Shown here one piece after another: positions 40,898-49,310 of a stretch of DNA of 64,000 nucleotides. The notes beneath the pieces were generated by a model that saw only the letters and a list, made by a program, of their open reading frames with translations, was not told the DNA's origin and ran no database searches. The stretch is from Novosphingobium pokkalii (GTDB taxonomy: Bacteria; Pseudomonadota; Alphaproteobacteria; Sphingomonadales; Sphingomonadaceae), in the NCBI RefSeq assembly GCF_014652855.1, contig NZ_BMZP01000016.1:1-64000 (forward strand), in the 5' to 3' direction. The position numbers and the translations under genes were made by a program. Every line of letters starts with the position of its first letter. Within the stretch, counting starts at the first letter, position 1.

Positions 40898-43339
40898 ATG
40901 GTGTTTGAACAACGGTCGCCGATCAAGCGCGCGCTGGGTTTCCTCGGCGCTTCGACCGTCCTTTCCAGCCTGGCGCTGCCTGTCGCGGCCCTCGCGCAAA
41001 CCGCACCGGCGGCAGCCCCGGCGCCCGATGCCGCCGATGCGGGAACGGGCGGGCTCGGCGAAATCGTGGTGACCGCCACGCGCAAGGCCGAAAGCGTACA
41101 GAAGGTGCCGATTTCGATCCAGGCCCTCGGCGCGGAAAAGCTGGAGCAGCACCAGGTCGCCACCTTCGCCGACTATGCCGGCATGCTGCCATCGGTCAGC
41201 TTCTCCGGCCTCGGGCCGGGCCAGAGCGAAGTCTATTTCCGTGGGATCGCCGTGGATGGCGGTGCGCTGTCGACCAGTGGCACTTATCTCGACGATGTGC
41301 CGATTTCCGCGCCGGCGCGCATGCCCGAAGTCCACATCTACGATATCGAGCGTGTCGAGGCCCTGTCCGGACCGCAAGGCACGCTCTATGGCGCCGGCTC
41401 GCTTGCCGGCACGCTGCGCATCATCACCAACAAGGCCAAGATCGGCAAGTTCGAAGCGGGCACCGACGCGCAAGTGGATGCCTATGGCAAGGGCGCGGCC
41501 GGGGCGATGCTCGAAGGCTTCGTCAACATTCCCGTCAACGAACATGTCGCCGTGCGCATGATGGGCTTCTACGATCACGAAGGCGGCTACATCGACAACA
41601 CCCACGGCACTTATACCTACCAGTTGGGCGACGACGATCCCAGCACCACCTATACCGTGGACAACGCCACGCTGGTGCAGAAGAACTACAATCCGGTCGA
41701 CAGCTATGGCGGGCGCATCAACGCCACGATCGAGGCGGGCGACTGGAAGCTCTATCCGTCCGTCACTTATCAATATCTCGATGCCAAGGGCTTCTTCAAC
41801 TACGATCCGCGCGTCGGCGATCTTGAAGTGCACGATTACAGCCCGACCGAGAATATCGACAAGTGGGTCCAGGCCTCGCTGACCATCCAGGGCAAGATCG
41901 GCGATTTCGACCTGGTGTCGTCCTCGGGATATTTCCGCCGCAAGATCCACAACACCAGCGACTACACCTATTACTCGGTCCACTATGACCAGTTGGGCGA
42001 CGGCTACGAGAACTATCTCAAGTTCCGCGACAAGAGCGGCAACTTCATCAACCCCACCCAATCCTACATCGGCCGCCTCACCCAGACCAAGGTGACACAG
42101 GAGTTGCGCCTGTCGGTGCCCAAGGAATGGGGCTTCGACCTCACGGTCGGCGGGTTCTTCCAGTTCCAGAAGATGTCGCAGGACGACGACTACCAGATTC
42201 CGGGCCTGAGCCAGATCGACCTTGCCACCTCGTGCGCCGATGGCTGCGAGTGGAACCCGGCGATCAAGCGTGACGCCTTCTACAACCAGGATCTCGACCA
42301 GAAATTCCGCGACTATGCGGTGTTTGCCGAAGGCACGGTGCCGGTCACGTCCAAGCTCAAGGTGACCGGCGGCATCCGCGTGTTCAAGGCCAACAACTCG
42401 GTCTATGGTTTCAGCGGCGTGGCTTCCACGGCAATCGCCCTGGGCTGCACCGTGCCGTTCCCGGCCGACCAGCGCTTTTCCTGCGTCAACAACAACAAGC
42501 CCGCCTACAATGAAACCGGCGAAACGCACAAAGTCAGCGTCGCCTGGCAGGTTACCCCGGACAAGATGGTCTACGCGACCTACTCCACCGGCTTCCGTCC
42601 CGGCGGCACCAACCAGTTGCCGGCCATGGGCACCTACAACGCCGACCGCCTGACCAACTACGAAGTGGGCTTCAAGACCAGTTGGAACAATATGTTGCGC
42701 TGGAACCTTGCTGCCTATTACGAAAAGTGGACGGGCGTGCAGTACACCGTCATTCCGCTCGGCTATTTCGGCAACGGCGGCACGGTCAATGCCGGCGCGG
42801 CGCGGGTGCTGGGCATCGAAACCGATTTCGACCTCAAGCTGGGGCAGTTCACCCTGAGCGGTTCGGGCGCCTACAACGACGCCAAGCTGACGCAGGATTT
42901 CTGCTTGCTCAACCCTGACACCTTGGTACCGTTCACCGATTGCGACACCAATTCAGACCATCTTGCCGCTGCCAAGGGCACCCGCCTGCCGCGCCAGCCG
43001 CGCTTCAAGGGCCAACTTTCCGCGCGCTATGACGGCAACTGGGGCTCGCTGAACGACTTCGCGCAACTGACCATGCACGCGCAGACCCTGTCCACATCCA
43101 ATCTCGATACTGTCAAGAACGGGCTGCTGGGCAACACGCCGGGCTTCGTCAGCTTCGATTTCTCGACCGGGGTGTCGAAGGACAACTGGACGTTGACGGC
43201 CTTCGTGGAAAACATGTTCGATCGGCGCGGGCAGCTTTCCAAGAACACCTTCTGTGCCATCGAATACTGCTCCGGCTCGTCTCGCACCATGCCGATCAAG
43301 CCGCAGTATTTCGGATTGAAGTACTCGATACGCTATTGA
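40898..43339 (+). CDS. TonB-dependent receptor
   Basis: An 813-residue outer-membrane beta-barrel transporter. A signal peptide ends near ALAQ, followed by an Ala/Pro-rich linker and the TonB box region GEIVVTATRKAESVQKVPISI. The plug domain runs to about residue 190 (VEALSGPQGTLYGAGSLAGTLRIITNKAKIG). The barrel continues to the terminal YFGLKYSIRY, a typical C-terminal strand. It belongs to the group common in sphingomonads for uptake of plant or aromatic compounds. The ligand is unknown. It stands alone with a strong terminator after it, so it is not in the amine dehydrogenase operon. Confidence 0.92.
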   Translation: MVFEQRSPIKRALGFLGASTVLSSLALPVAALAQTAPAAAPAPDAADAGTGGLGEIVVTATRKAESVQKVPISIQALGAEKLEQHQVATFADYAGMLPSVSFSGLGPGQSEVYFRGIAVDGGALSTSGTYLDDVPISAPARMPEVHIYDIERVEALSGPQGTLYGAGSLAGTLRIITNKAKIGKFEAGTDAQVDAYGKGAAGAMLEGFVNIPVNEHVAVRMMGFYDHEGGYIDNTHGTYTYQLGDDDPSTTYTVDNATLVQKNYNPVDSYGGRINATIEAGDWKLYPSVTYQYLDAKGFFNYDPRVGDLEVHDYSPTENIDKWVQASLTIQGKIGDFDLVSSSGYFRRKIHNTSDYTYYSVHYDQLGDGYENYLKFRDKSGNFINPTQSYIGRLTQTKVTQELRLSVPKEWGFDLTVGGFFQFQKMSQDDDYQIPGLSQIDLATSCADGCEWNPAIKRDAFYNQDLDQKFRDYAVFAEGTVPVTSKLKVTGGIRVFKANNSVYGFSGVASTAIALGCTVPFPADQRFSCVNNNKPAYNETGETHKVSVAWQVTPDKMVYATYSTGFRPGGTNQLPAMGTYNADRLTNYEVGFKTSWNNMLRWNLAAYYEKWTGVQYTVIPLGYFGNGGTVNAGAARVLGIETDFDLKLGQFTLSGSGAYNDAKLTQDFCLLNPDTLVPFTDCDTNSDHLAAAKGTRLPRQPRFKGQLSARYDGNWGSLNDFAQLTMHAQTLSTSNLDTVKNGLLGNTPGFVSFDFSTGVSKDNWTLTAFVENMFDRRGQLSKNTFCAIEYCSGSSRTMPIKPQYFGLKYSIRY

Positions 43340-43384
43340 CGCGCTGCCGGGGGTTTACGCGATCCCGGATCACGCCATGCCTGT

Positions 43385-43416
43385 CCCCGTCGTGCCCCGG
43401 CACGGCGGGGATTTTT
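43385..43416 (+). terminator. Rho-independent terminator of the TonB receptor gene
   Basis: A 12-base-pair stem, CCCCGTCGTGCC and GGCACGGCGGGG with one G-T, closes a three-base loop and is followed by ATTTTT. It starts 46 bases after the receptor stop. This is the clearest intrinsic terminator in the window. Confidence 0.88.
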
Positions 43417-43472
43417 CCGGTTGCTGCGATCGCAACTGGCCGCCACCGGCGCGGCGTGATAGCCTCAAGGCA

Positions 43473-44165
43473 ATGACGCCAGCAGACCGCGCTCTTGCCC
43501 TGCCCCTCACCCTGCCCCGGCCCGGCGGCTATGCCCGCGGCGCCGCCACGGCCGAAGCCATCGTCAAGGCCGCGCTCAAGGTCTTGATCGAGGAAGGCGC
43601 GGCGCAGTTTACCGTGCGGCGCATCGCTGCCGAATGCGGGATGAAAGTCGGCAATGTCAGCTATCACTTCCCGCGCAAGGACATGCTGGTCCAGGTCATG
43701 CTGGCCGACATGCTGGAAAGCTATGACAAAGTGCTCGACAGCCAGGTGCGCCAACCCGGGCTCAGCGCGCGGGAAAGGCTGCGCCGCGTCATTGCGCTGT
43801 GCCTGGAAGACATTGCCGGCAAGCGCACCACCCGCCTGTTCACTGAACTGTGGGCCATGGCCAACCACAACGCCGTGGTGGCAGAGCGCGTCGCCCAGTT
43901 TTACGCCCGCGTCCATGGCGTGATCTGCGAATATGTGAGCGAACTGAACCCTGCGCTTGATGCCGCGCAAGCCCAGACGGTTGCGCTCTACATCAGCGCC
44001 TCGATGGAAGGGGCCACGCCGTTCCTGGGCCATGAAAAGCCCTGGGCCGATCGCATGCCTGCGTTCATCGCCATCGCCGGCAAGGCGCTGGTGGACCTGG
44101 CCTGCACGATCACCCCGGATGACATCGCCGGCCTGCCGCAGCCCTGCCTGCTGCCGCAAACATGA
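43473..44165 (+). CDS. TetR/AcrR family transcriptional regulator
   Basis: A 230-residue regulator. The N-terminal helix-turn-helix is AEAIVKAALKVLIEEGAAQFTVRRIAAECGMKVGNVSYHFPRKDMLVQVML, a textbook TetR DNA-binding domain. The remaining helices form a ligand domain of unknown specificity. It lies 207 bases upstream of the amine dehydrogenase genes on the same strand, with an inverted repeat at 44213-44238 between them, so it may control that cluster. An in-frame extension upstream of ATG 43473 overlaps the terminator and is rejected. Confidence 0.87.
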   Translation: MTPADRALALPLTLPRPGGYARGAATAEAIVKAALKVLIEEGAAQFTVRRIAAECGMKVGNVSYHFPRKDMLVQVMLADMLESYDKVLDSQVRQPGLSARERLRRVIALCLEDIAGKRTTRLFTELWAMANHNAVVAERVAQFYARVHGVICEYVSELNPALDAAQAQTVALYISASMEGATPFLGHEKPWADRMPAFIAIAGKALVDLACTITPDDIAGLPQPCLLPQT

Positions 44166-44212
44166 TGTGATGCCAGATCGGGCAAAAAGTTTTGCGGCAC
44201 CTGCGAATGCGG

Positions 44213-44238
44213 CTTGACTGAAATAGGACATTCGTCAA
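44213..44238. promoter_or_regulatory. Inverted repeat upstream of the amine dehydrogenase genes
   Basis: CTTGACTGAA, seven bases, TTCGTCAAG. The arms match over nine bases with one extra base in the left arm. Symmetry and place, between a TetR gene and the mau-type operon, suggest an operator. TTGACT inside it might double as a -35 element. Confidence 0.45.
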
Positions 44239-44372
44239 GACTTGAGATCGCAACGGCAGGCGGGGGCATGCCGGAATCGGGGGAAAGCCCCGGTCTGCTG
44301 CGCTCCATCGCCCTGCCGCACACACCTTCGCGCTCACCACGGGCTGTTACATACGAACAGGGGCCGGCCACG

Positions 44373-45563
44373 ATGACGTTTGCTGCCACCAAGGGGCATT
44401 TCTTCGCATCTGCAACATGGGTCATGGCGCTGGCTGGTGCCTTCGCCGTGGCGAGCATGGCCCCGGCCCGCGCGGCCCCGGTCGCTTCGGTCGAGCCCGA
44501 ACAGTCCGACGTGGCGCAACTCACCCCGCCACAGCCGAGCTGGTTCTTCATCAACCGCGGCTTCACCGAGAATTCGTCGGCGATCTATGACACGGTGACC
44601 GGCAAGCTGCTCGGCCATGTCGAAACCCCGCAATTGACCGACCTGGCGCTCGATCCGGCGGGCAAGTTCTATTACGTCTCGTCCACCTTGTGGACCAAGG
44701 CCTCGCGCGGCACACGGCAGGACTATGTCTCGGTGTTCGACAGCGTCGATCTCAAGCTCCAGGCCGATATTCCCATGCCCGGCCGCCTCCTGGTCGGCGG
44801 CCGCCTGAACAACTTCGTGATCAGCCCCGATGGCAAGTTCGGCTATGTCTACAACATGAGCCCGGCCTCGTCGGTCAACGTGATCGACCTTGTCGCGCGC
44901 AAGTTCGTCAAGACCGTGGAACTGCCCGGCTGCGCCAGCATGGTCGCCGTGCCCGGCGTGGGCGTGTCCGCGCTGTGTTCCGACGGGTCGCTGGCCACGC
45001 TCACGCTGTCGGGCGCCAAAAGCCAGATCACCCGCAGCGAACCGTTCTTTTCGGCAACCGACGATCCGATCTTCGACAATTTCCAGGTCGACCGGGCGAA
45101 GAACCAGATCGTGATGCTCAGCTACACGGGCAAGATCTACACCGCCACGCTGGGCGCCAAGCCGGTGATTTCCGCGCCGTTCTCGCTTCAGGAAGCCGCC
45201 GGCGTTCCGGCCGGATCGGCCGCCCCCAACCAGGTCAACTGGTATCCCGGCGGGGTGCAGCAGATGGCCCTGCACCGCGCCACCGGCCAGCTCTACGTGC
45301 TGATGCACATGGGCGAATTCTGGTCGCACAAGGCCGGGGCCAACGAAGTGTGGCAGCTCGATCTGGCCAGCCACAAAGTGGTCAAGCGCATGACAGTGCC
45401 GGGCGAACCGCGCATGATCGCGGTGACGCAGGAAGCCGCCCCGCATCTGGTTTTCGCCGGAGAAGACGAGACGGTCTATGTCTATGATCTGGCCACCGGC
45501 AAGCAGGCGTGGAAGCTGGATCACGCCGGCAATGGCGTGATCACCGTGGCACAGGCGCAGTGA
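44373..45563 (+). CDS. mauB: Amine dehydrogenase heavy (alpha) subunit, MauB/AauB family
   Basis: A 396-residue periplasmic beta-propeller subunit of a tryptophan-tryptophylquinone amine dehydrogenase, which oxidises a primary amine to aldehyde and ammonia. A signal peptide (WVMALAGAFAVASMAPARAA) is followed by repeated propeller blades (SVFDSVDLKLQADIPMPGRLLVGGRLNNFVISPDGKFGYVYNMSPASSVNVIDL, then QLYVLMHMGEFWSHKAGANEVWQLDL). Substrate may be methylamine or an aromatic amine. The Glu-Phe-Trp region near the end resembles the family. The following MauE gene overlaps its stop. Confidence 0.9.
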   Translation: MTFAATKGHFFASATWVMALAGAFAVASMAPARAAPVASVEPEQSDVAQLTPPQPSWFFINRGFTENSSAIYDTVTGKLLGHVETPQLTDLALDPAGKFYYVSSTLWTKASRGTRQDYVSVFDSVDLKLQADIPMPGRLLVGGRLNNFVISPDGKFGYVYNMSPASSVNVIDLVARKFVKTVELPGCASMVAVPGVGVSALCSDGSLATLTLSGAKSQITRSEPFFSATDDPIFDNFQVDRAKNQIVMLSYTGKIYTATLGAKPVISAPFSLQEAAGVPAGSAAPNQVNWYPGGVQQMALHRATGQLYVLMHMGEFWSHKAGANEVWQLDLASHKVVKRMTVPGEPRMIAVTQEAAPHLVFAGEDETVYVYDLATGKQAWKLDHAGNGVITVAQAQ

Positions 45564-46123
45564 TCACGCTCTCCGCCCCGGATCCCGTCGGTCTCGTGGC
45601 GCTGGCGCTCACCGGGCGGATCGCCATGGTGGGCGTGGGGCTGGTGTTCGTCTCGGCGGCGATTGCCAAGCTGCGCCATCGCGCCTTGCTGCCCGGCGTG
45701 ATCGCCAATTACCGCCTGCTGCCCGAAGCGCTGGTGGCGCCCGCTGCAACCGTGCTGCCCGGCGCCGAACTGGGGCTGGGCCTGTGGCTGCTGAGCGGCG
45801 CGCTGGTTGCCCCGGCAGCGGCCCTGACCATAGCGCTGCTCGCGCTGTTTGCCTGGGCCATGGCGGTCAACCTGCGGCGTGGGCGCGGGCATATCGACTG
45901 TGGGTGCGGCCATGCCGCGCTGCGCCAGCCGCTGGCCTGGCCGCTGGTGCTGCGCAACCTCGGCCTGGCGGCGCTGCTGCTGCCGGCCCTGGCGGGCCTG
46001 CCCGCCCCGGCCGGCACCTGGCCGCTCGCCTGGGCAGGCGGCGCGGTGCTGTTTCTGTTGTTCCAATTGTTCAATGCGATCGTGGCGCTGGCGGGTTCGC
46101 CGCTCGCCGCCGCGCGGAGGTAA
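45560..46123 (+). CDS. mauE: MauE family amine dehydrogenase maturation membrane protein
   Basis: A 187-residue inner-membrane protein with four or five helices and a cytoplasm-exposed CGCG pair (GHIDCGCGHAAL). MauE is needed, with MauD, to make or transfer disulfide bonds in the cysteine-rich small subunit. The GTG at 45560 overlaps the previous TGA (GTGA). No better ATG is available upstream of the first helix. Confidence 0.9.
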   Translation: MITLSAPDPVGLVALALTGRIAMVGVGLVFVSAAIAKLRHRALLPGVIANYRLLPEALVAPAATVLPGAELGLGLWLLSGALVAPAAALTIALLALFAWAMAVNLRRGRGHIDCGCGHAALRQPLAWPLVLRNLGLAALLLPALAGLPAPAGTWPLAWAGGAVLFLLFQLFNAIVALAGSPLAAARR

Positions 46124-46130
46124 GCAGGCG

Positions 46131-46733
46131 ATGATGACGGCTCTGATCGTTTCGCAAGGAATTTCCTGGGTGATCATCGCGTTGCTGGTGGTGGCGCTGC
46201 TCGCGCTGGCCCGGCAAGTGGGCGTGCTGCACATGCGCGTGGCGCCTGCTGGCGCGCTTACCACCGCCGGTGGGCCTTCGGTCGGCAGCGCCAGCCAGGC
46301 GGTCGCCAGCCACACGCTCGATGGCGCGGCGATCAGCGTGGGCGGCGCCGCGCCCGGCACGCCGCTGCGCCTGCTGATGTTCGTCTCGGCCTCGTGCCCG
46401 CTGTGCAAGAACCTGATCCCCATGGCCAAGTCCTTCGCCCGCGACGAGCGGGTGGCACTGACGTTTGTGGGGGATGACAGCGTGGATGCGCAGCGCGAGA
46501 TGATCGCCCGCCATGGCCTGGAAGCCTATCCTTTCGTCAACGGGCCGGAAGTAGGCCAGGCTTTCGCCGTGGGCAAGCTGCCCTTCGCGGTGCTGCTCGA
46601 TGACAAGGGCGTGGTGCTGTCCAAGGGCCTGGTCAACAGCCGCGAACATCTCGAAAGCCTGGTGATCGCCCACGAAATGGGAGTCCACTCGGTGCAGGAC
46701 TATGTCGCGCGCATGCATGGCGCGGTCGCCTGA
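46131..46733 (+). CDS. mauD: MauD thioredoxin-like amine dehydrogenase maturation protein
   Basis: A 200-residue membrane-anchored thioredoxin-fold protein. One N-terminal helix (ISWVIIALLVVALLAL) is followed by a periplasmic domain with the CPLC redox motif (FVSASCPLCKNLIP) near residue 90. It probably acts as a disulfide isomerase for the six disulfides of the light subunit. It starts seven bases after mauE. Confidence 0.93.
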   Translation: MMTALIVSQGISWVIIALLVVALLALARQVGVLHMRVAPAGALTTAGGPSVGSASQAVASHTLDGAAISVGGAAPGTPLRLLMFVSASCPLCKNLIPMAKSFARDERVALTFVGDDSVDAQREMIARHGLEAYPFVNGPEVGQAFAVGKLPFAVLLDDKGVVLSKGLVNSREHLESLVIAHEMGVHSVQDYVARMHGAVA

Positions 46734-46761
46734 ACAACGCGCGTTTTGAGGGGCAACGATC

Positions 46762-47310
46762 ATGATCCATTTCGACGCTGACAGCCTGGGCGAAAAGGTC
46801 CTGCGGCGCTTTGCCGGCGGCACCTCGCGCCGGGGCATCCTCGCCCGCCTCGGCACCGCGCTGGTCGCCGCGCCACTGTTCCCGGTGCTGCCGGTCAGCC
46901 GCGCCAACGCCGCACCGGCCAAGCCCGATCGCGGCCCGGAAGCCAAGACCACGTTCGCGCGCGGCGCGCAGGTGACCGACAACACCAAGTGCGATTACTG
47001 GCGCTATTGCGCGATCGACGGCGCGCTGTGCACCTGCTGCGGTGGTGGGGTACACACCTGCCCGCCAGGTGCCGAACCGTCCCCCGTCTCGTGGGTGGGC
47101 ACTTGCGTCAATCCCGAAGACGGCAAGTCCTACCTCATTGCCTACCGCGATTGCTGCGGCAAATCCTATTGCAACAAGTGCAATTGCGACAATGCCGACC
47201 GCGAGACGCAGATCTACGTGCCGCAATTGAACAACGACATCATCTGGTGTTTCGGCACGCAGAGCATGGAATACCACTGCTCCACCGCCGTGCTGGTCGG
47301 CGCGGCCTGA
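46762..47310 (+). CDS. mauA: Amine dehydrogenase light (beta) subunit with TTQ cofactor
   Basis: A 182-residue catalytic subunit. A twin-arginine-type leader (TSRRGILARLGTALVAAPLFPVL) exports it folded. The mature part is very cysteine-rich (CDYWRYCAIDGALCTCCGGG, then DCCGKSYCNKCNCD, then IIWCFGT). Trp in CDYWRYC and Trp in IIWCFG are the two residues expected to be cross-linked into tryptophan tryptophylquinone. Length agrees with known MauA. The specific amine cannot be decided from sequence. It is the fourth gene of the cluster. Confidence 0.94.
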   Translation: MIHFDADSLGEKVLRRFAGGTSRRGILARLGTALVAAPLFPVLPVSRANAAPAKPDRGPEAKTTFARGAQVTDNTKCDYWRYCAIDGALCTCCGGGVHTCPPGAEPSPVSWVGTCVNPEDGKSYLIAYRDCCGKSYCNKCNCDNADRETQIYVPQLNNDIIWCFGTQSMEYHCSTAVLVGAA

Positions 47311-47321
47311 GGGCAAGGCCG

Positions 47322-47867
47322 ATGATGCGGATCGCCCGCCTGTCCCTGCTCGCCGCCACGGCCCTGTTCAGTGCGGGCCTCGCCACCCGGCTGAGCGCCG
47401 CGCACGACGGCGCGGCAGCCGCCCCGGCGCAACACGTGATGGAAGACCCCAACCAGGCCCGCGTCGACTACATCGAGAATTGCGGCGGCTGCCACGGCGT
47501 GAACGGCAGCACGGTGCCCGCGCAACTGCCCGAGCTGATGGGCCGCGTCGGCTGGTTCATGTGCACGCCCGACAGCCGCGCCTATCTGCTGCGCCTGCCC
47601 AACGTGGCGCACAGCCGCATTCACGACAATGCCGAACTGGCAGACCTGATGAACTACGTGGTCTTCGTGCTCGGCGGCAACAGCGTGCCTGCCGGCACCC
47701 GCCCGTTCACCGCCGAGGAAGTGGGCCGCGAGCGCCAGCACGCCCTGTCCAACGCCTCGCTCACCGCCGAGCGCCTGCGCCACGCCACGGCCGCGGTGAA
47801 GCAATGCCACGCCCCGCAAAGCATCAAGCTGCTCTATCCCGGCTACAATCCCGCCACCGCGCATTGA
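47322..47867 (+). CDS. Monohaem c-type cytochrome of the amine dehydrogenase cluster
   Basis: A 181-residue secreted cytochrome. A signal peptide (LSLLAATALFSAGLATRLSAA) is followed by one haem-binding CGGCH (IENCGGCHGVNGS) and Met-containing stretches that could supply the second ligand (GRVGWFMCTPD, DLMNYVVF). It probably accepts electrons from the dehydrogenase in place of an amicyanin, which is not seen. It is not MauG, which has two haems. ATG 47325 is an alternative start. Confidence 0.85.
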   Translation: MMRIARLSLLAATALFSAGLATRLSAAHDGAAAAPAQHVMEDPNQARVDYIENCGGCHGVNGSTVPAQLPELMGRVGWFMCTPDSRAYLLRLPNVAHSRIHDNAELADLMNYVVFVLGGNSVPAGTRPFTAEEVGRERQHALSNASLTAERLRHATAAVKQCHAPQSIKLLYPGYNPATAH

Positions 47868-47893
47868 TTCTCGAACAGCAACGCCAAGCCCGC

Positions 47894-47968
47894 TCTCTCC
47901 TCTGAAGACGCGGGCGCGGTCCTTCTGCTCCCCTTCCTCTTCAGGGGAGGGGGTCGGGGGGTGGTACA
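47894..47968. repeat. Dispersed palindromic repeat, family A (degraded pair)
   Basis: CTCCTCTGAAGA and CCTTCCTCTTCAGGGGAGGG plus GGTCGGGGGGTGGTA. The left unit is shortened compared with 7023-7118. It separates the amine dehydrogenase cluster from the aminotransferase gene. Confidence 0.7.
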
Positions 47969-48021
47969 GGCGGCCAAACCCACCCTTTGCCCCAGCCCGC
48001 CCGAGCGGCTAGGACTAGCCA

Positions 48022-49182
48022 ATGCCGCGCCTCAATCCGCTCTACGCCCAGATGCCCACCACGATTTTCGAGGCAATGTCCGGCCTCGCGCGGCAGCATG
48101 GCGCAATCAACCTGGGCCAGGGCTTTCCCGACGGTCCGCCCCCGCCTGCCCTGGCGCAGGCTGCCACGCGCGCCATGGCGGAGCGGTCTCAGCAATATCC
48201 GCCCATGGCCGGGGTGCCCGAACTGCGCGATGCCGTCGCCGCGTTCTACGCCCAGCGCCAGGGGCTGAACCTCTCGCGCGAACACGTGATCGTCACCTCC
48301 GGCGCGACCGAGGCGGTGGCGGCTGCCATCCTCGCCACGGTGCAGCCCGGCGATGAGGTGCTGGTGCTGGCCCCGGCCTATGATGCCTATGCGCCGCTGG
48401 TGCGTCGCGCCGGCGGCGTGCCGGTGTTCGTCGCGCTCACCCCGCCAGACTGGGCCATGCCGCTTGCCGCCTTGCGCGCGGCGCTCACCCCGCGCACCCG
48501 CGCCCTGATTCTCAACGATCCGCTCAATCCCACCGGCACGATCACCACCCCTGCGGAGCGCGCCGCGCTTGCCGCGTTGTGCGTCGAAGCCGATCTCGTC
48601 GCGATCTGCGACGAAGTGTGGGAAGTGGTCCGCTTCGATGGCCAGCCCCATGCCTCGCTGATGGCCGAACCGGGCATGGCCCAACGCACGATCAAGATCG
48701 GCTCGGCCGGCAAGATCTTTGGCGCCACCGGCTGGAAAGTGGGCTGGCTGGTGGCCGACCCGGCGCTGTCCGGCGTGGTCGCCCGCGCGCACCAGTTCCT
48801 CACCTTCACCACGCCGCCCATGCTGCAATGGGCCGTGGCGGAGGGCCTGGCCGATGACGCGCTGATCGATGGGCAGGTGGCCGATTGGGCCGCCTCGCGC
48901 CAGGCGCTGCTGACGGCGCTGGCGGCCCATGGCTTTGCCACGCTACCCGGCACCGCCACCTGGTTTTCGTGCATCGATCTGCGCCAGAGCGGCTTTGCCC
49001 TCGACGATGCCACTTTCGCCAAACGTGCCGTTACCGAAGCCGGCGTCGCCACCATCCCGCTCTCAGCGCTGTGGGAAGGCCCGCCCGCGCCGCGCCACAT
49101 CGTGCGCCTGTGCCACTGCAAGCCGACAGCCATGCTTCACGACGCGGTGGCGCGCCTCGCCCGGTGGCGCGAGGGCCTTTGA
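48022..49182 (+). CDS. PLP-dependent class I/II aminotransferase
   Basis: A 386-residue fold-type-I aminotransferase. Blocks include INLGQGFPDGPPPPAL, VTSGATEAVAAAILATVQPGDEVLV, LNDPLNPTGTI, CDEVWEVVRFDG and the PLP lysine in IGSAGKIFGATGWKVGW. The pattern fits the YbdL/kynurenine or methionine aminotransferase branch. It is unlinked by operon to the amine dehydrogenase genes. A wide substrate range is usual for the branch, so no specific reaction is claimed. Confidence 0.9.
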   Translation: MPRLNPLYAQMPTTIFEAMSGLARQHGAINLGQGFPDGPPPPALAQAATRAMAERSQQYPPMAGVPELRDAVAAFYAQRQGLNLSREHVIVTSGATEAVAAAILATVQPGDEVLVLAPAYDAYAPLVRRAGGVPVFVALTPPDWAMPLAALRAALTPRTRALILNDPLNPTGTITTPAERAALAALCVEADLVAICDEVWEVVRFDGQPHASLMAEPGMAQRTIKIGSAGKIFGATGWKVGWLVADPALSGVVARAHQFLTFTTPPMLQWAVAEGLADDALIDGQVADWAASRQALLTALAAHGFATLPGTATWFSCIDLRQSGFALDDATFAKRAVTEAGVATIPLSALWEGPPAPRHIVRLCHCKPTAMLHDAVARLARWREGL

Positions 49183-49310
49183 CGTCGCGATTGTCGCCAC
49201 ATGCTGACGCATTTCTGTGCGACAAGATACGGATGTTCTGGAACAATAAGTAAAATAGCGTATTATCGCGCCGATTTGGATGCTCTTTCTCCGTCCAGAA
49301 GGATAAGGCC

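Noticed and set aside
47322..47867. Calling the cytochrome MauG
   Set aside because: Only one CxxCH is present and MauG needs two haems.
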